From a virus, in the IMG/VR virus record IMGVR_UViG_3300000557_000012, positions 10,054-31,871 of that record: a stretch of 21,818 nucleotides of DNA; one strand, 5' to 3'. Made by a program: the position numbers and the translations under genes. Numbering within the stretch: the first letter of the stretch is position 1; each line of letters begins with the position of its first letter. Below, piece by piece: positions 14,346-21,818 of the stretch. The notes under the pieces were generated by a model that was not told where the DNA came from, did not search any database, and was given only the letters and a program-made list of their open reading frames with translations.

Positions 14346-16613
14346 TCACCTATACTGTTGTCTTCCTGGGTACCCTATCCCTTCCATCAAACCCACGACA
14401 TTCTGCCACCATCTCGCAATTGTTCCTAGCTCCTCATCCTGTTCCAGAGCCTGCTCGGTGCGACCAATGGTCGAGATTAGCTGGCGCCGATGGAAGCTGT
14501 CGGCCTCCATTATGTCAGCAGTAGAGCGAAGCTGCGGGAGCATGTTCTGTAGGGTTTCCCTATCGTCCGCCTGGATAAGACGCTCTATACTACCCGCTCC
14601 TTCAACACCCCCCTGAATAAGGGGCAGAGCGTAATTGTGCCAAATTTCTGCGTCGTACTCAGTCATAACCTCATCGGCATCCTCCGCCTCAGTCAACGCT
14701 TGGTCCAGCTGTGCATCCGCCAGCCGTGCCTGTGCCCCAGCCAGACCGACCTGAGCATCGTTGAGTCTGGCCTGCGACATGGTTGCAGCCGTCTGTGCCT
14801 CGGTCAGCGCCAGATCCGCACTGCGCTCCATCTGTTCGATACCTTGGCCCACCAACTGCGCCAGCGTAGTTGGATCCTCCTGTTGCATCTGCGTAATCAT
14901 CTCTGGTGTGAGTCCCTGTCTGCGGAGTTCGTTGGCGATGCCTGGTTCGTTCGCCATCATTGCCATTGCCATATATTGGCCTTCCTCTTGGTACTGTTGA
15001 TACTGCCGATCATAGAATTCAATAGCCTGCATCATCTGCTGCTGCTCCATGGTGAACTCTTTGTACATCCGGTCCAGGTTGGCTTGGTCAAACTGCAAAG
15101 CAGCGTTCATCCTGAACTGCGCCAACCACTGCTGTTCCTCTCTACGATCAGCCTCCATCTCCCGCACCGTAGCCTCTTCTTCTACTATAGCCCACTGTGC
15201 GACGTCCCGGAGTTCGTCCTCCAGACCCATGACTCTCTCAGCAGCATCCCGGGAGATTTCCGAGATTTGGGTCATGACTGCATCATCCACAGCATGGAAG
15301 TCCTCACCGAGTATGGACGAGTACAACAGTCCTCGTCCAGTGAACTCCTCACGGGCCTCAGCACGGTAATCTGCTGCCGCATCGTGCAGATCATCTTTGG
15401 CCTTCCGAAACTCATTCGGGAACCCCCGGCGGAACTTGTCCAACTCTCTCTGGATCTGCTGCTTCTTGGGTACTGCCTGCCGCTGGACTACATCGTGGGC
15501 AGCCTGCCGGATTTCCTCGTCCGTCATGGGTTCCATGTCCGGATCTGTCATCAGGTTCCGGATGTACTCCTCATCTATGATGGGATCAGGTGTATCCACA
15601 CCCACGTCCCATGCTTCAGGATCATCCCACGGAGCCACGGGCTCTTCACGATCCTCCATCCATGCTTCGAGAGCACCAGCATCAGCGAGCACCTGACTCA
15701 GTTCATCTTCTGGTTCAGGATCAGGCACTCCTTCTTCCACCGTTCTGTGGTAGTCATCTACCTCGTCCACCGCCACGCCGTAATCCACATAGTCTGGGTC
15801 TACCTCAGTGCGGACATCCGGATCAGCGGGGTGGGTCTCACGTGGCAAGCCTTCCTCTGCGTACACCTCGTCATCGTATATCGCAGGATCATCGGGGTCA
15901 TACCGAGGTGCTGGAGGCTCTGGATCACCATAGTAGGGAGGGGATACATCTCCCTCCGGTAATTGAGTACCTGTCGGTGTCTGATGTGGTAGATCTCTCT
16001 GCTCCGGCCCTTCTAAAAGACGTTGGGCCCCTTCCGTCACTCCTCTGAATGCGTCTGCTGCTATCTCCTCAAGAGGGTACCCCTCTGTGAGTCGCTCACC
16101 GTAGTGCCCCAGGATGTTACTCAACCGATCCCGACCCATCCAACCCTGTCCTGTCAATTTCTGGAGTCCCTGCTCTATAGTCTCGTGTGCCCATATGGGT
16201 TCTCCACCCTTTTGCTGGACCATCTGCCTCACCTGATTGATCTCCTGCTCTATAGCCGCCTTTTCCTCCTCATCCTGTGATTGGTGCATAGCAACCTTCA
16301 GGGTCAGGATCAGCTCGTTCATTTGATCTATGGCGAGCCCCGGTACATCATGCTCTTCGGGTAGTCCTATTCCACCCTCTGGTCCTGCCTCGGGACCCAC
16401 ACCAGGTGCTCTCCCCGGCGCTGCTCCCGCCGGCGCTCCTCCCGCTGGTTGCTTTCTGCCCCTCGCCGGGTGCGGCGGTCCAGGAGCCACGCCCATCTTA
16501 CCGCGCTGCTGCTTCATCATTTGAGCCTGTCGCTCCAGTCCCCCATTGTGGTCTGTGGTCCCATGCCCCCGCAGGGTTGCCATTACTTGGTCAACTGGAT
16601 CCCTCTTCGGCAT
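14346..16613 (-). CDS. Internal virion protein with acidic linker and coiled coil, T7 gp15-like in size and position
   Basis: The start follows a very strong site, GAGGAGGTGGAACCAG. The 755-residue protein has four visible parts: a basic N terminus; a Pro/Gly/Ala low-complexity stretch (about 42-82); a long acidic stretch rich in Asp, Glu and Pro (about 205-370, with no lysine between 152 and 383); and a helical, Gln/Ala/Glu-rich coiled-coil-like region (about 380-650), with an alanine-heavy run near 590-645. There are no cysteines and no catalytic motif. Size and position match T7 gp15 (747 residues), so it is probably an ejection or scaffold-like virion protein. It lies 9 bases upstream of the 1315-residue gene start. 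Sequence likeness to gp15 could not be tested here. Confidence 0.78.
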   Translation of the reverse strand: MPKRDPVDQVMATLRGHGTTDHNGGLERQAQMMKQQRGKMGVAPGPPHPARGRKQPAGGAPAGAAPGRAPGVGPEAGPEGGIGLPEEHDVPGLAIDQMNELILTLKVAMHQSQDEEEKAAIEQEINQVRQMVQQKGGEPIWAHETIEQGLQKLTGQGWMGRDRLSNILGHYGERLTEGYPLEEIAADAFRGVTEGAQRLLEGPEQRDLPHQTPTGTQLPEGDVSPPYYGDPEPPAPRYDPDDPAIYDDEVYAEEGLPRETHPADPDVRTEVDPDYVDYGVAVDEVDDYHRTVEEGVPDPEPEDELSQVLADAGALEAWMEDREEPVAPWDDPEAWDVGVDTPDPIIDEEYIRNLMTDPDMEPMTDEEIRQAAHDVVQRQAVPKKQQIQRELDKFRRGFPNEFRKAKDDLHDAAADYRAEAREEFTGRGLLYSSILGEDFHAVDDAVMTQISEISRDAAERVMGLEDELRDVAQWAIVEEEATVREMEADRREEQQWLAQFRMNAALQFDQANLDRMYKEFTMEQQQMMQAIEFYDRQYQQYQEEGQYMAMAMMANEPGIANELRRQGLTPEMITQMQQEDPTTLAQLVGQGIEQMERSADLALTEAQTAATMSQARLNDAQVGLAGAQARLADAQLDQALTEAEDADEVMTEYDAEIWHNYALPLIQGGVEGAGSIERLIQADDRETLQNMLPQLRSTADIMEADSFHRRQLISTIGRTEQALEQDEELGTIARWWQNVVGLMEGIGYPGRQQYR

Positions 16614-16782
16614 CTGGTTCCACCTCCTCTATCTGCTGCACTGCTTCCTCATACATTGATTCCAGAAAGGCTGCTCGGGCTGAATCCAGCATGTGGACAA
16701 TGGTCCACGCCGGAAGCCCCGAGGAAGCACATACCTGAAGAATCTGTTGCCGAACCTCTACAGCTCTCTTGTCTGTTCTCAC
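16591..16782 (-). CDS. Small hypothetical protein between fibre and internal virion genes (63 aa)
   Basis: This starts at GTG, whose last bases overlap the fibre-gene stop codon (GTGA), and runs 23 bases into the next gene. The translation has a helical core (RAVEVRQQILQV, then IVHMLDSARAAFLESM) and an acidic tail (IEEVEPDAEEG). The ribosome binding site is weak (GGATCTGGA), which fits coupled translation. It fills the only gap in the - strand block, so it is probably real. It is too short to be a T7 gp14-like protein of the usual size; the function is unknown. Confidence 0.68.
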   Translation of the reverse strand: MRTDKRAVEVRQQILQVCASSGLPAWTIVHMLDSARAAFLESMYEEAVQQIEEVEPDAEEGSS

Positions 16783-17648
16783 TCCAGATCCACCGTCCCC
16801 TGTGATGTGCCATCCTTGAATACCTCTAAGGTACTATTATATACCTGAAGTGTGTACTGGGTGCCCCGATCCGCGCCCAGTACGACGTACCTTCCATCCT
16901 GTGCAGTTATATCTCCATCTACCTCCACATCGCCATCGGGAACATGTATGCCATCGGGAACATGAAGTCTGGTTCCCAACCACATAGAGCTTCCCGCACC
17001 TGACTGGAAGTACAGATTACTGGGCGGCTCGATCTCGATGCTGCCGTAACCCCCAAAGTCAATCCCGTCCCCCAGCGTGTTGGAGGCCATATAGATGTTC
17101 TCCCCTACCGTCAGGTCGGTATCCACATCGATGGTGACGCCACTAAGAGTACCCGCCCGAATATTATCAGCAGTCAAAAGCTCTGTTTTGATTTTTCCCC
17201 CAATTATGATGGTCTCTCCCAGCATGGCTTTCTCAACCATATCTTCAAAGGCAAGAGAACCTGCATCTTCTTCGTCTAGCTTTCCTGTAGGATCATACCC
17301 TTCACCAAACAAGGTTCCACCATCTATGTGCAACATATTGGAGCGAATATATCCACCCTCAATTATGGTCTCTCCCAGCATGGCTTCCTCAACCATATCC
17401 TCGAATGCCATGTCTCCAATGTTAGCGAGAAAATGTATACCGATCCGTTCTCCTCTGTCTCCTCTGACAGCAACTTTATTGGCCTCTATTCTATCTACCT
17501 GACGAGTACCCACAGAACCGTCAGCCATGTGGACTCCCTCGATAGCCCCTGTTGCCAGGTGCTCTCCAGAGATATTACCCCTGACCAATCTATCCAGTAA
17601 TTGGAAGTTATAATTGACATCTTCCATATCTCGAACCTGACGTAGCAT
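16779..17648 (-). CDS. Tail fibre-like protein with 52-residue repeat
   Basis: The 289-residue protein has a short N-terminal helix region (MLRQVRDMEDVNYNFQLLD) followed by many Gly- and Ile-rich turns such as GETIIEGGYIRSN and ADNIRAGTLSGVTI, the pattern of phage fibre and tail-tip proteins with a beta-helix or collagen-like shaft. AFEDMVEEAMLGETII recurs 52 residues later as AFEDMVEKAMLGETII. The C terminus (YTLQVYNSTLEVFKDG) looks like a beta-sandwich tip. It lies between the nozzle gene and the internal virion genes, so it is probably the fibre or spike that contacts the host, possibly attached through its N terminus. It overlaps the nozzle stop by one base. Confidence 0.78.
   Translation of the reverse strand: MLRQVRDMEDVNYNFQLLDRLVRGNISGEHLATGAIEGVHMADGSVGTRQVDRIEANKVAVRGDRGERIGIHFLANIGDMAFEDMVEEAMLGETIIEGGYIRSNMLHIDGGTLFGEGYDPTGKLDEEDAGSLAFEDMVEKAMLGETIIIGGKIKTELLTADNIRAGTLSGVTIDVDTDLTVGENIYMASNTLGDGIDFGGYGSIEIEPPSNLYFQSGAGSSMWLGTRLHVPDGIHVPDGDVEVDGDITAQDGRYVVLGADRGTQYTLQVYNSTLEVFKDGTSQGTVDLE
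17209..17408. repeat. Direct repeat in the fibre gene (44 bp, period 156 bp)
   Basis: The 44-base blocks at 17209-17252 and 17365-17408 begin ATGGTCTCTCCCAGCATGGC and differ at only a few positions. The 156-base period keeps the reading frame and equals 52 residues. It encodes the AFEDMVE repeat of the fibre protein and suggests an internal duplication of a shaft module. Confidence 0.85.
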
Positions 17649-20146
17649 TAGGGCACATCCTTTGGTATTGCGACATACGATAGAGACAGTGGTATCAGAT
17701 CTTTATCTGCATCTTCCTGCTCCAATCTGACTTCGAGAAATCTGGCAGTCTTGCCCACAGGAACGCGGAGAGTGTGTAGTCCTGTATCTCCCACAGACCA
17801 CCTGGCTCCCAGTTTCTCCCATTTGCCTCCGTCAATACGACCCTTCACAACCAGAGTTCCGGGGTCTTCCTCGAACAGGAAGTAGAGATCTCCATGATCT
17901 GTCTCAACCTCTGGAGACTGCACACCTACCGGGTGAGTCTGGATAAAAGACGCAATTGGTTCATTGTCTGGATCAGTCAGACTGTTTCTGTCCATACGGT
18001 ACAATTGGTAGTCTCCATCCTTTGCAAAGTAAAACTCATCGTCCGAGATTCGTATCGGAGTAGTCTGGGTCATTTCGGGTTCGTCCCAAATAGACCACTT
18101 CTCCTGGTCTGTGTGGTACACAAAGATTATCTGTCCCCCACCTTTTCTCGGACAGGACAAAATATACCTGTGCCCATACAGTGCGCTGGTGGCCTCCTCC
18201 AGTTTGCTCTTGTCCACTTCATCATTGAATCTATCCTGAATTGACAGAGAAATTCTTTCTGGCACACTGTCCGTCTGGAAGCGGTAGATACCCTTTCGGT
18301 GGACAAAATAGGCGTGAGGGCGCACGAACTGCATGGAGCGATGCGATGCCACTCCTACGCTGGAGTCCAGAAGGTCCACAGAGAAGTTGTCCCGTGTCCA
18401 TCCACGAAGGTTGTATAGAGATTCTTCTTTACCTATGAGTAGACCAGATTCTCCTATAGTCAAGAGACCAGTGATTTCTTCTCCATCCTTCGTACCTATC
18501 TCGGCTTGAACTGCTGCCGTGGCTCTACCATAAGGGTTCCAGGTATAGGGATCCCCCACATCAGACATGTGTAGTCTGAATGGATAGTCTGGGTCTCCCG
18601 CCATGACAGCTCTTGTATGGTACTCAGTCATGTACTTACCCTGCGGTACTTCTCTGGGCAGAGGTAGTTTGTCTCCTATCTCTCCAGTATCTGCGTCGAA
18701 TTCGTACATTGTGTACCACACGCCGGGTTCCTCGTCGAGGTCAATAGCTGTCTCAAGCAGTGTCATAAAAATTCTTCCATCGGAATACCAGATATTTCTA
18801 ACTGGGAATTCTGGAGGATCTTCTGGCTCTATACGCTCTCCAAACGAACCACCTTGAAACTCGTACACCGAGAAGTAAGGTGGAGCATCCTCTCCAACAA
18901 ATATATACTCTGTCTCCTCATCATAATAAATAGTATAACATCTATCATTAGGGGTCTGAGCCGGATCACTCACCCTGCCTCCTATAGAACCGTCGAACTC
19001 GTGGACAGTAATGTGAGGAGCATCTCTATGTGCCACAAAGATATATCCATCCGAATATTGGATGGCGTACCCCGTACCATCCCTCATATCTCCCGGATCA
19101 TCCAGTCTCTCCACAACTTCTCCCGACTTCCATGGGTATTCGTCGTCAGGATCGAACGTATCATGATCCAACAGATACACACCAAACAGAGGTGTAGAAT
19201 GTCCCGCTTGTGTAAAGAACAGATGTCCTGTCTCATAGTGATCTCCATCGTAGTCCAGATCGTGTACCCCATTTTCCGGGCGAATCTCTGAACTTATTAC
19301 GGAGCTTTCTTCCAGAAGTTGTTCTCGATATAAATCAATACCCTCCCACACCAGATAGGGGGATCTTGCGTGTGCAGTAAATAAGGCTGGCCCTGCAAAC
19401 TGTATAGCATTGGGCAGTCCTCTGCCCCCAGGATCAAATGTAAGTATTGGCTCCGACTCAAAAGCAGTTCTTGCAGGGTTGAAATAAAATATACCTGCTT
19501 TGGCGCCAGCAACTGCGAGATACCCTTCTCTGTAGTCCATATGCCCTGGACGAATTTCTGTCAAATCATCTTCTCTGGGCAGAGTTGCCTCCATACCCGC
19601 CCTTTCTCCTTTATAAACTCTCCGCACGCTGAGGTTAGGAGAGGCAGTAAACGACATAAAGAGGTGCCCATCTACAAATAACATATCTCTGGGAGGACTG
19701 GGCACCCTATGCTCAGTATTATCTATCTCTTCTCCGTCCCAGATAAAGGGAATGAATACTCCATTAGCGACAAGAACGAACTCGTGCATATTCAACATGT
19801 ACACAGGAGCCTCCGCCACCTCTGGATCCTGGTACAGTACCTCCCAATTCTCTTCCTCATCATCCCAGTAATAGATAGTATCATCAGCTGCAGCAAGCAG
19901 GAAGAGATCTCGGGTCGCCACGTTCTTGTACTCCTTCAACCCAGTAATGCCTAGATCTCCTGTATCTGGGACAGGTGGCAGATCTACAGTAGCCACACCG
20001 GGGCGCTTGCGGACCCGCCCAATACGGGCCAGATCCAGGTTGAGCAGGTCTGCTGAAGTGCCCTCCTCCACATCCAGAAGTACTGGGGAAACATCAGTTA
20101 CCAATCCCCCGTCCAACCGGGGGACGCGAAGAATTACCTTCTCCAT
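17648..20146 (-). CDS. Tail nozzle protein, T7 gp12-like (tail tubular protein B) beta-propeller
   Basis: The 832-residue protein opens with RLDGGLVTDVSPVL, then LLNLDLARIGRVRKRPGV. This matches the pattern at the start of podoviral nozzle proteins such as T7 gp12: a Gly-Gly segment, an Asn-rich turn, then Gly and KRP. The middle has repeated propeller-like strands, for example YAIQYSDGYIFVAHRDA, CYTIYYDEETEYIFVGE and RNIWYSDGRIFMTLLET. A C-terminal beta-sandwich follows. T7 gp12 has 794 residues. It should form the tapered end of a short tail below the adaptor encoded by the previous gene. The start follows GGGAGGCCACC. A less likely alternative is a P22 gp10-type stabilisation protein. Confidence 0.85.
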   Translation of the reverse strand: MEKVILRVPRLDGGLVTDVSPVLLDVEEGTSADLLNLDLARIGRVRKRPGVATVDLPPVPDTGDLGITGLKEYKNVATRDLFLLAAADDTIYYWDDEEENWEVLYQDPEVAEAPVYMLNMHEFVLVANGVFIPFIWDGEEIDNTEHRVPSPPRDMLFVDGHLFMSFTASPNLSVRRVYKGERAGMEATLPREDDLTEIRPGHMDYREGYLAVAGAKAGIFYFNPARTAFESEPILTFDPGGRGLPNAIQFAGPALFTAHARSPYLVWEGIDLYREQLLEESSVISSEIRPENGVHDLDYDGDHYETGHLFFTQAGHSTPLFGVYLLDHDTFDPDDEYPWKSGEVVERLDDPGDMRDGTGYAIQYSDGYIFVAHRDAPHITVHEFDGSIGGRVSDPAQTPNDRCYTIYYDEETEYIFVGEDAPPYFSVYEFQGGSFGERIEPEDPPEFPVRNIWYSDGRIFMTLLETAIDLDEEPGVWYTMYEFDADTGEIGDKLPLPREVPQGKYMTEYHTRAVMAGDPDYPFRLHMSDVGDPYTWNPYGRATAAVQAEIGTKDGEEITGLLTIGESGLLIGKEESLYNLRGWTRDNFSVDLLDSSVGVASHRSMQFVRPHAYFVHRKGIYRFQTDSVPERISLSIQDRFNDEVDKSKLEEATSALYGHRYILSCPRKGGGQIIFVYHTDQEKWSIWDEPEMTQTTPIRISDDEFYFAKDGDYQLYRMDRNSLTDPDNEPIASFIQTHPVGVQSPEVETDHGDLYFLFEEDPGTLVVKGRIDGGKWEKLGARWSVGDTGLHTLRVPVGKTARFLEVRLEQEDADKDLIPLSLSYVAIPKDVP

Positions 20147-20994
20147 GGTGGCCTCCCATCATCTGGATATGTGTCAGCAGTCCGGAACTTGCCTCTCCGT
20201 CCACTCATGGCGGGCCAATAAATCGACTGCATCATCGGTTGGCGTGCTCTCTGCCCCTGTGGGATCGACCGACTCTGCAAGCGTTCCTCGTGGTGTAGGA
20301 AGTTCCGGTAATGCTGAGCCGCTCGCTCGTAGTCTCTGCTTTCGCGGTAGCATCCAGCAATAGCGTACTGCACCACAGCCTCATCAGTGTGCGGCGGCAG
20401 CTCCATCTCGTCATCTTGCCCCCGCAGCGGTTTGGGCATCCGGGTGATCCACAGGTCCAGCTCCACATCTGGCTCCACCTCACCGAACAGGATAAGCAGG
20501 GAGCCCCACAGGTACCAGGAGCGGACTTCACCTATCTGCACCCGGGCGAGGTTAAACTCGTTTGGTCCAACATACATGATCTCCCTGTCCGCATAGACCA
20601 CTCGAACAATATTTTCCAGCAACCGTGTATCGATTACCTCATCGAGGTCGAAGTAGTTGGTCTCCTCCCCAACAGCCTCTCGCCAGTAGTCCTCCCAGTC
20701 GTCACCCTTTCCGGGCTCGTTGTCCTCCGCGGCGGTGTGGTCATCCGTGCAGTAGTACCACTTGAGCGGATGGTAGACCACATCTTCCTCCTCATAGGTG
20801 CTCCCATTCTCCCACACCTCATCTGAGGTTCGAAAGGACACCTCATCCCGGATAGGATACATGGACGACAAGACTTGTATTGCTGAGTTGATGTGCTCGC
20901 CGATGATAAAGCTGCTGTAGCCCGCACCGTCAGGACCCTCGGCACGAAGTTCCTCACGTATTCGCCTGCGGAGTGCAGCCAGTGTGCGCTTCAT
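20134..20994 (-). CDS. Tail adaptor (T7 gp11-like) with carbohydrate-binding-like insert
   Basis: I chose the ATG at 20994, one base after the previous stop and preceded by GTGGGTGAATAAC; a longer in-frame start at 21063 lies inside the neighbouring gene. The 286-residue protein has an N-terminal helical region (MKRTLAALRRRIREEL) and a C-terminal helical region (DEAVVQYAIAGCYRESRDY, then AAQHYRNFLHHEERLQS) typical of head-tail adaptors. Between them, about 59-107, lies a segment with WENGSTYEEEDVV, KWYYCTDDHT and DDWEDYW, the aromatic and His/Pro pattern of CBM5/12 carbohydrate-binding modules. It lies just upstream of the nozzle gene, as gp11 does in T7, and overlaps it by 13 bases. The adaptor role is inferred from order. 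Confidence 0.75.
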   Translation of the reverse strand: MKRTLAALRRRIREELRAEGPDGAGYSSFIIGEHINSAIQVLSSMYPIRDEVSFRTSDEVWENGSTYEEEDVVYHPLKWYYCTDDHTAAEDNEPGKGDDWEDYWREAVGEETNYFDLDEVIDTRLLENIVRVVYADREIMYVGPNEFNLARVQIGEVRSWYLWGSLLILFGEVEPDVELDLWITRMPKPLRGQDDEMELPPHTDEAVVQYAIAGCYRESRDYERAAQHYRNFLHHEERLQSRSIPQGQRARQPMMQSIYWPAMSGRRGKFRTADTYPDDGRPPWRR

Positions 20995-20995
20995 G

Positions 20996-21340
20996 TTATT
21001 CACCCACTTCCGGATTTCTAGGTAGAATGCCCAGACGACCCTGTAGAGCAACATAGTTGTCAACCATTACAGTTGCATCATAACCTATCACATCAAGAGA
21101 CTCAGTAGTTTCGGGAGAGAAATGGAACCTGACTTGGCCATCCGTTGGCTGACATACGATTTCTCCGGGTATCTCCAAAATAGAATTATCATCATCCCAA
21201 GTATAAGCTATCTTGAGACGAACATCCATATCTGTGAAATCATATGGATCACCCTGAGAATCGTGAAGTTGTACATATTGGGTAAATTTTGATCCTCGGT
21301 GTACTTTAATATCCAATCGGCTAGCCAATTCTTTACTCAT
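20996..21340 (-). CDS. Beta-rich virion protein, BppU-like N-terminal type (114 aa)
   Basis: The protein reads LDIKVHRGSKFTQYVQLHD, then GDPYDFTDMDVRLKIAYTW, and near the end YDATVMVDNYVALQGRLGI. This is the pattern of small phage beta-sandwich proteins related to the BppU N-terminal domain: a hydrophobic strand after a Gly, a D/G-P turn followed by the Asp-Phe/Leu-Thr motif, then a final strand pair with YDxxV. It has one cysteine and no membrane segment. The start overlaps the previous stop (ATGA). It lies upstream of the adaptor gene. It is probably a structural attachment or decoration protein; the role is not shown. Confidence 0.72.
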   Translation of the reverse strand: MSKELASRLDIKVHRGSKFTQYVQLHDSQGDPYDFTDMDVRLKIAYTWDDDNSILEIPGEIVCQPTDGQVRFHFSPETTESLDVIGYDATVMVDNYVALQGRLGILPRNPEVGE

Positions 21341-21792
21341 TCCTGTATCACTCCTTCTGTTTCTATCTCTTCTTCATCTCGAACTTCAGTAGTAAGTTCT
21401 GTATCCTCCCGAACTTCAGTAGTAAGTTCTGCATCCTCCCGAACCTGCAAATTCAACCACAGTGGGGCAGGTCTGCGTCGTTCCAGCAACAATGCCATTT
21501 CATGTCTGTAAGGTTCTTCTCCCCAGGAGTGAGATCGCCAGGAGAATATACCATTATAGCCAGACTCATATGCCAGAGCCAGAGACATCCTGTCTACAGC
21601 ACATCTTTCATAAAGTATCGGATTACCAAACTCTACCTCTGTCCATGTACCCAGTGGAGTAGGACCGGTTATATAATACAATAAATCATTTGTGTGGTAG
21701 ACAATCTGTGCTCTGTTATCCGGTCTGTGGAGTAGGAGAGGATTCTCTCCCAGATCATCTAACGTTTGTTCACCAATGAATGTTAGTTCCAC
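21337..21792 (-). CDS. Virion protein with C-terminal 10-residue tandem repeat (possibly 5'-truncated by the window)
   Basis: The GTG at 21792 is preceded by AGGGGGTAGAACTATT, a possible ribosome binding site, giving 151 residues. However, the frame stays open to the window edge (21818), so the true start may lie outside. The first 110 residues contain LLLHRPDNRAQIVYHTNDL, PLGTWTEVEFG and MSLALAYESGYNGIFSW, which read like blades of a BNR or sialidase-type beta-propeller. If so, only the end of a longer protein is present. The C terminus has VREDAELTTE, VREDTELTTE and VRDEEEIETE, three acidic 10-residue units. It is next to the tail genes, so it is probably a virion or host-contact protein. 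Confidence 0.62.
   Translation of the reverse strand: MELTFIGEQTLDDLGENPLLLHRPDNRAQIVYHTNDLLYYITGPTPLGTWTEVEFGNPILYERCAVDRMSLALAYESGYNGIFSWRSHSWGEEPYRHEMALLLERRRPAPLWLNLQVREDAELTTEVREDTELTTEVRDEEEIETEGVIQE
21381..21440. repeat. Tandem 30-bp repeat, two near-identical copies
   Basis: 21381-21410 and 21411-21440 are two copies of a 30-base unit beginning GAACTTCAGTAGTAAGTTCT with one difference between them (GTATCC versus GCATCC). A third, diverged copy (21351-21380) adjoins. They encode the VREDxELTTE repeat near the C terminus of the adjacent - strand gene. Repeat expansion is the likely origin. Confidence 0.85.
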
Positions 21793-21818
21793 AATAGTTC
21801 TACCCCCTAAGCATTGGC

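Noticed and set aside
13807-14616. A 269-codon + strand open frame across the start of the 1315-residue gene
   Set aside because: Antisense to Gly/Ala-rich coding sequence and spanning two real genes; low-complexity Pro/Ala/Ser translation.
14637-15962. A 441-codon open frame on the + strand opposite the 755-residue gene
   Set aside because: It is antisense to a gene with a strong ribosome binding site and coherent protein features. Its translation is rich in Leu, His, Cys and Ser with no domain, as expected of a shadow frame.
20995-21063. N-terminal extension of the adaptor starting at 21063
   Set aside because: It lies inside the neighbouring gene in another frame. The ATG at 20994 has a better site and almost abuts the previous stop.
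1-21818. tRNA genes, insertion sequences, integrase or attachment sites
   Set aside because: No cloverleaf, transposase, integrase motif or flanking repeat could be supported by reading the sequence.

Overview
The window looks like an internal piece of a tailed double-stranded DNA bacteriophage genome (Caudoviricetes). Genes are tightly packed, with many start/stop overlaps of 1-8 bases (8 bases at 1556-1563; several ATGA/GTGA junctions), strong GGAGG-type ribosome binding sites and almost no intergenic DNA. There are two opposed transcription units: replication on the + strand and virion proteins on the - strand. They converge on a strong hairpin at 10340-10384. No tRNA, rRNA, insertion sequence, integrase or CRISPR array was seen. 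The host cannot be named. The purine-rich Shine-Dalgarno sequences and a 3D-domain cell-wall protein lean weakly towards a Gram-positive host.

Left half (1-10336, + strand): a DNA metabolism operon. In order it holds the C-terminal part of an SNF2-type helicase; a structured 144-base leader; a small helical protein; a double zinc-ribbon protein; an unknown 107-residue protein; a Cas4/RecB-like nuclease with four cluster cysteines; a Sak4-type RecA-fold ATPase; a DUF669-like single-strand-binding protein; a fused RepB-like primase and RepA-like helicase; and a family 4 uracil-DNA glycosylase fused to a family A DNA polymerase with 3'-5' exonuclease. Four smaller genes follow: an unknown protein, a 3D-domain putative peptidoglycan enzyme, a small FlbD-like protein and a P-loop NTPase of AAA_28 type. 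Together these supply priming, unwinding, strand coating, recombination, end processing and a polymerase that may monitor uracil.

Right half (10389-21818, - strand, read right to left): an assembly module whose order and sizes recall the T7 tail and ejection genes. It has a protein open to the right edge with a C-terminal 10-residue repeat, a 114-residue beta-rich protein, a gp11-like adaptor carrying a carbohydrate-binding-like insert, an 832-residue gp12-like tail nozzle, a repeat-bearing fibre protein, a 63-residue protein, and proteins of 755 and 1315 residues that match T7 internal virion proteins gp15 and gp16 in size and order. A podovirus-like particle is therefore inferred. No phage RNA polymerase, capsid, portal or terminase gene lies in the window.

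The most notable item is the single polypeptide joining an iron-sulfur uracil-DNA glycosylase to the replicative polymerase. Next come the RNA hairpin that hides the ribosome binding region of the primase-helicase gene, the fused primase-helicase, and the carbohydrate-binding-like insert in the tail adaptor.
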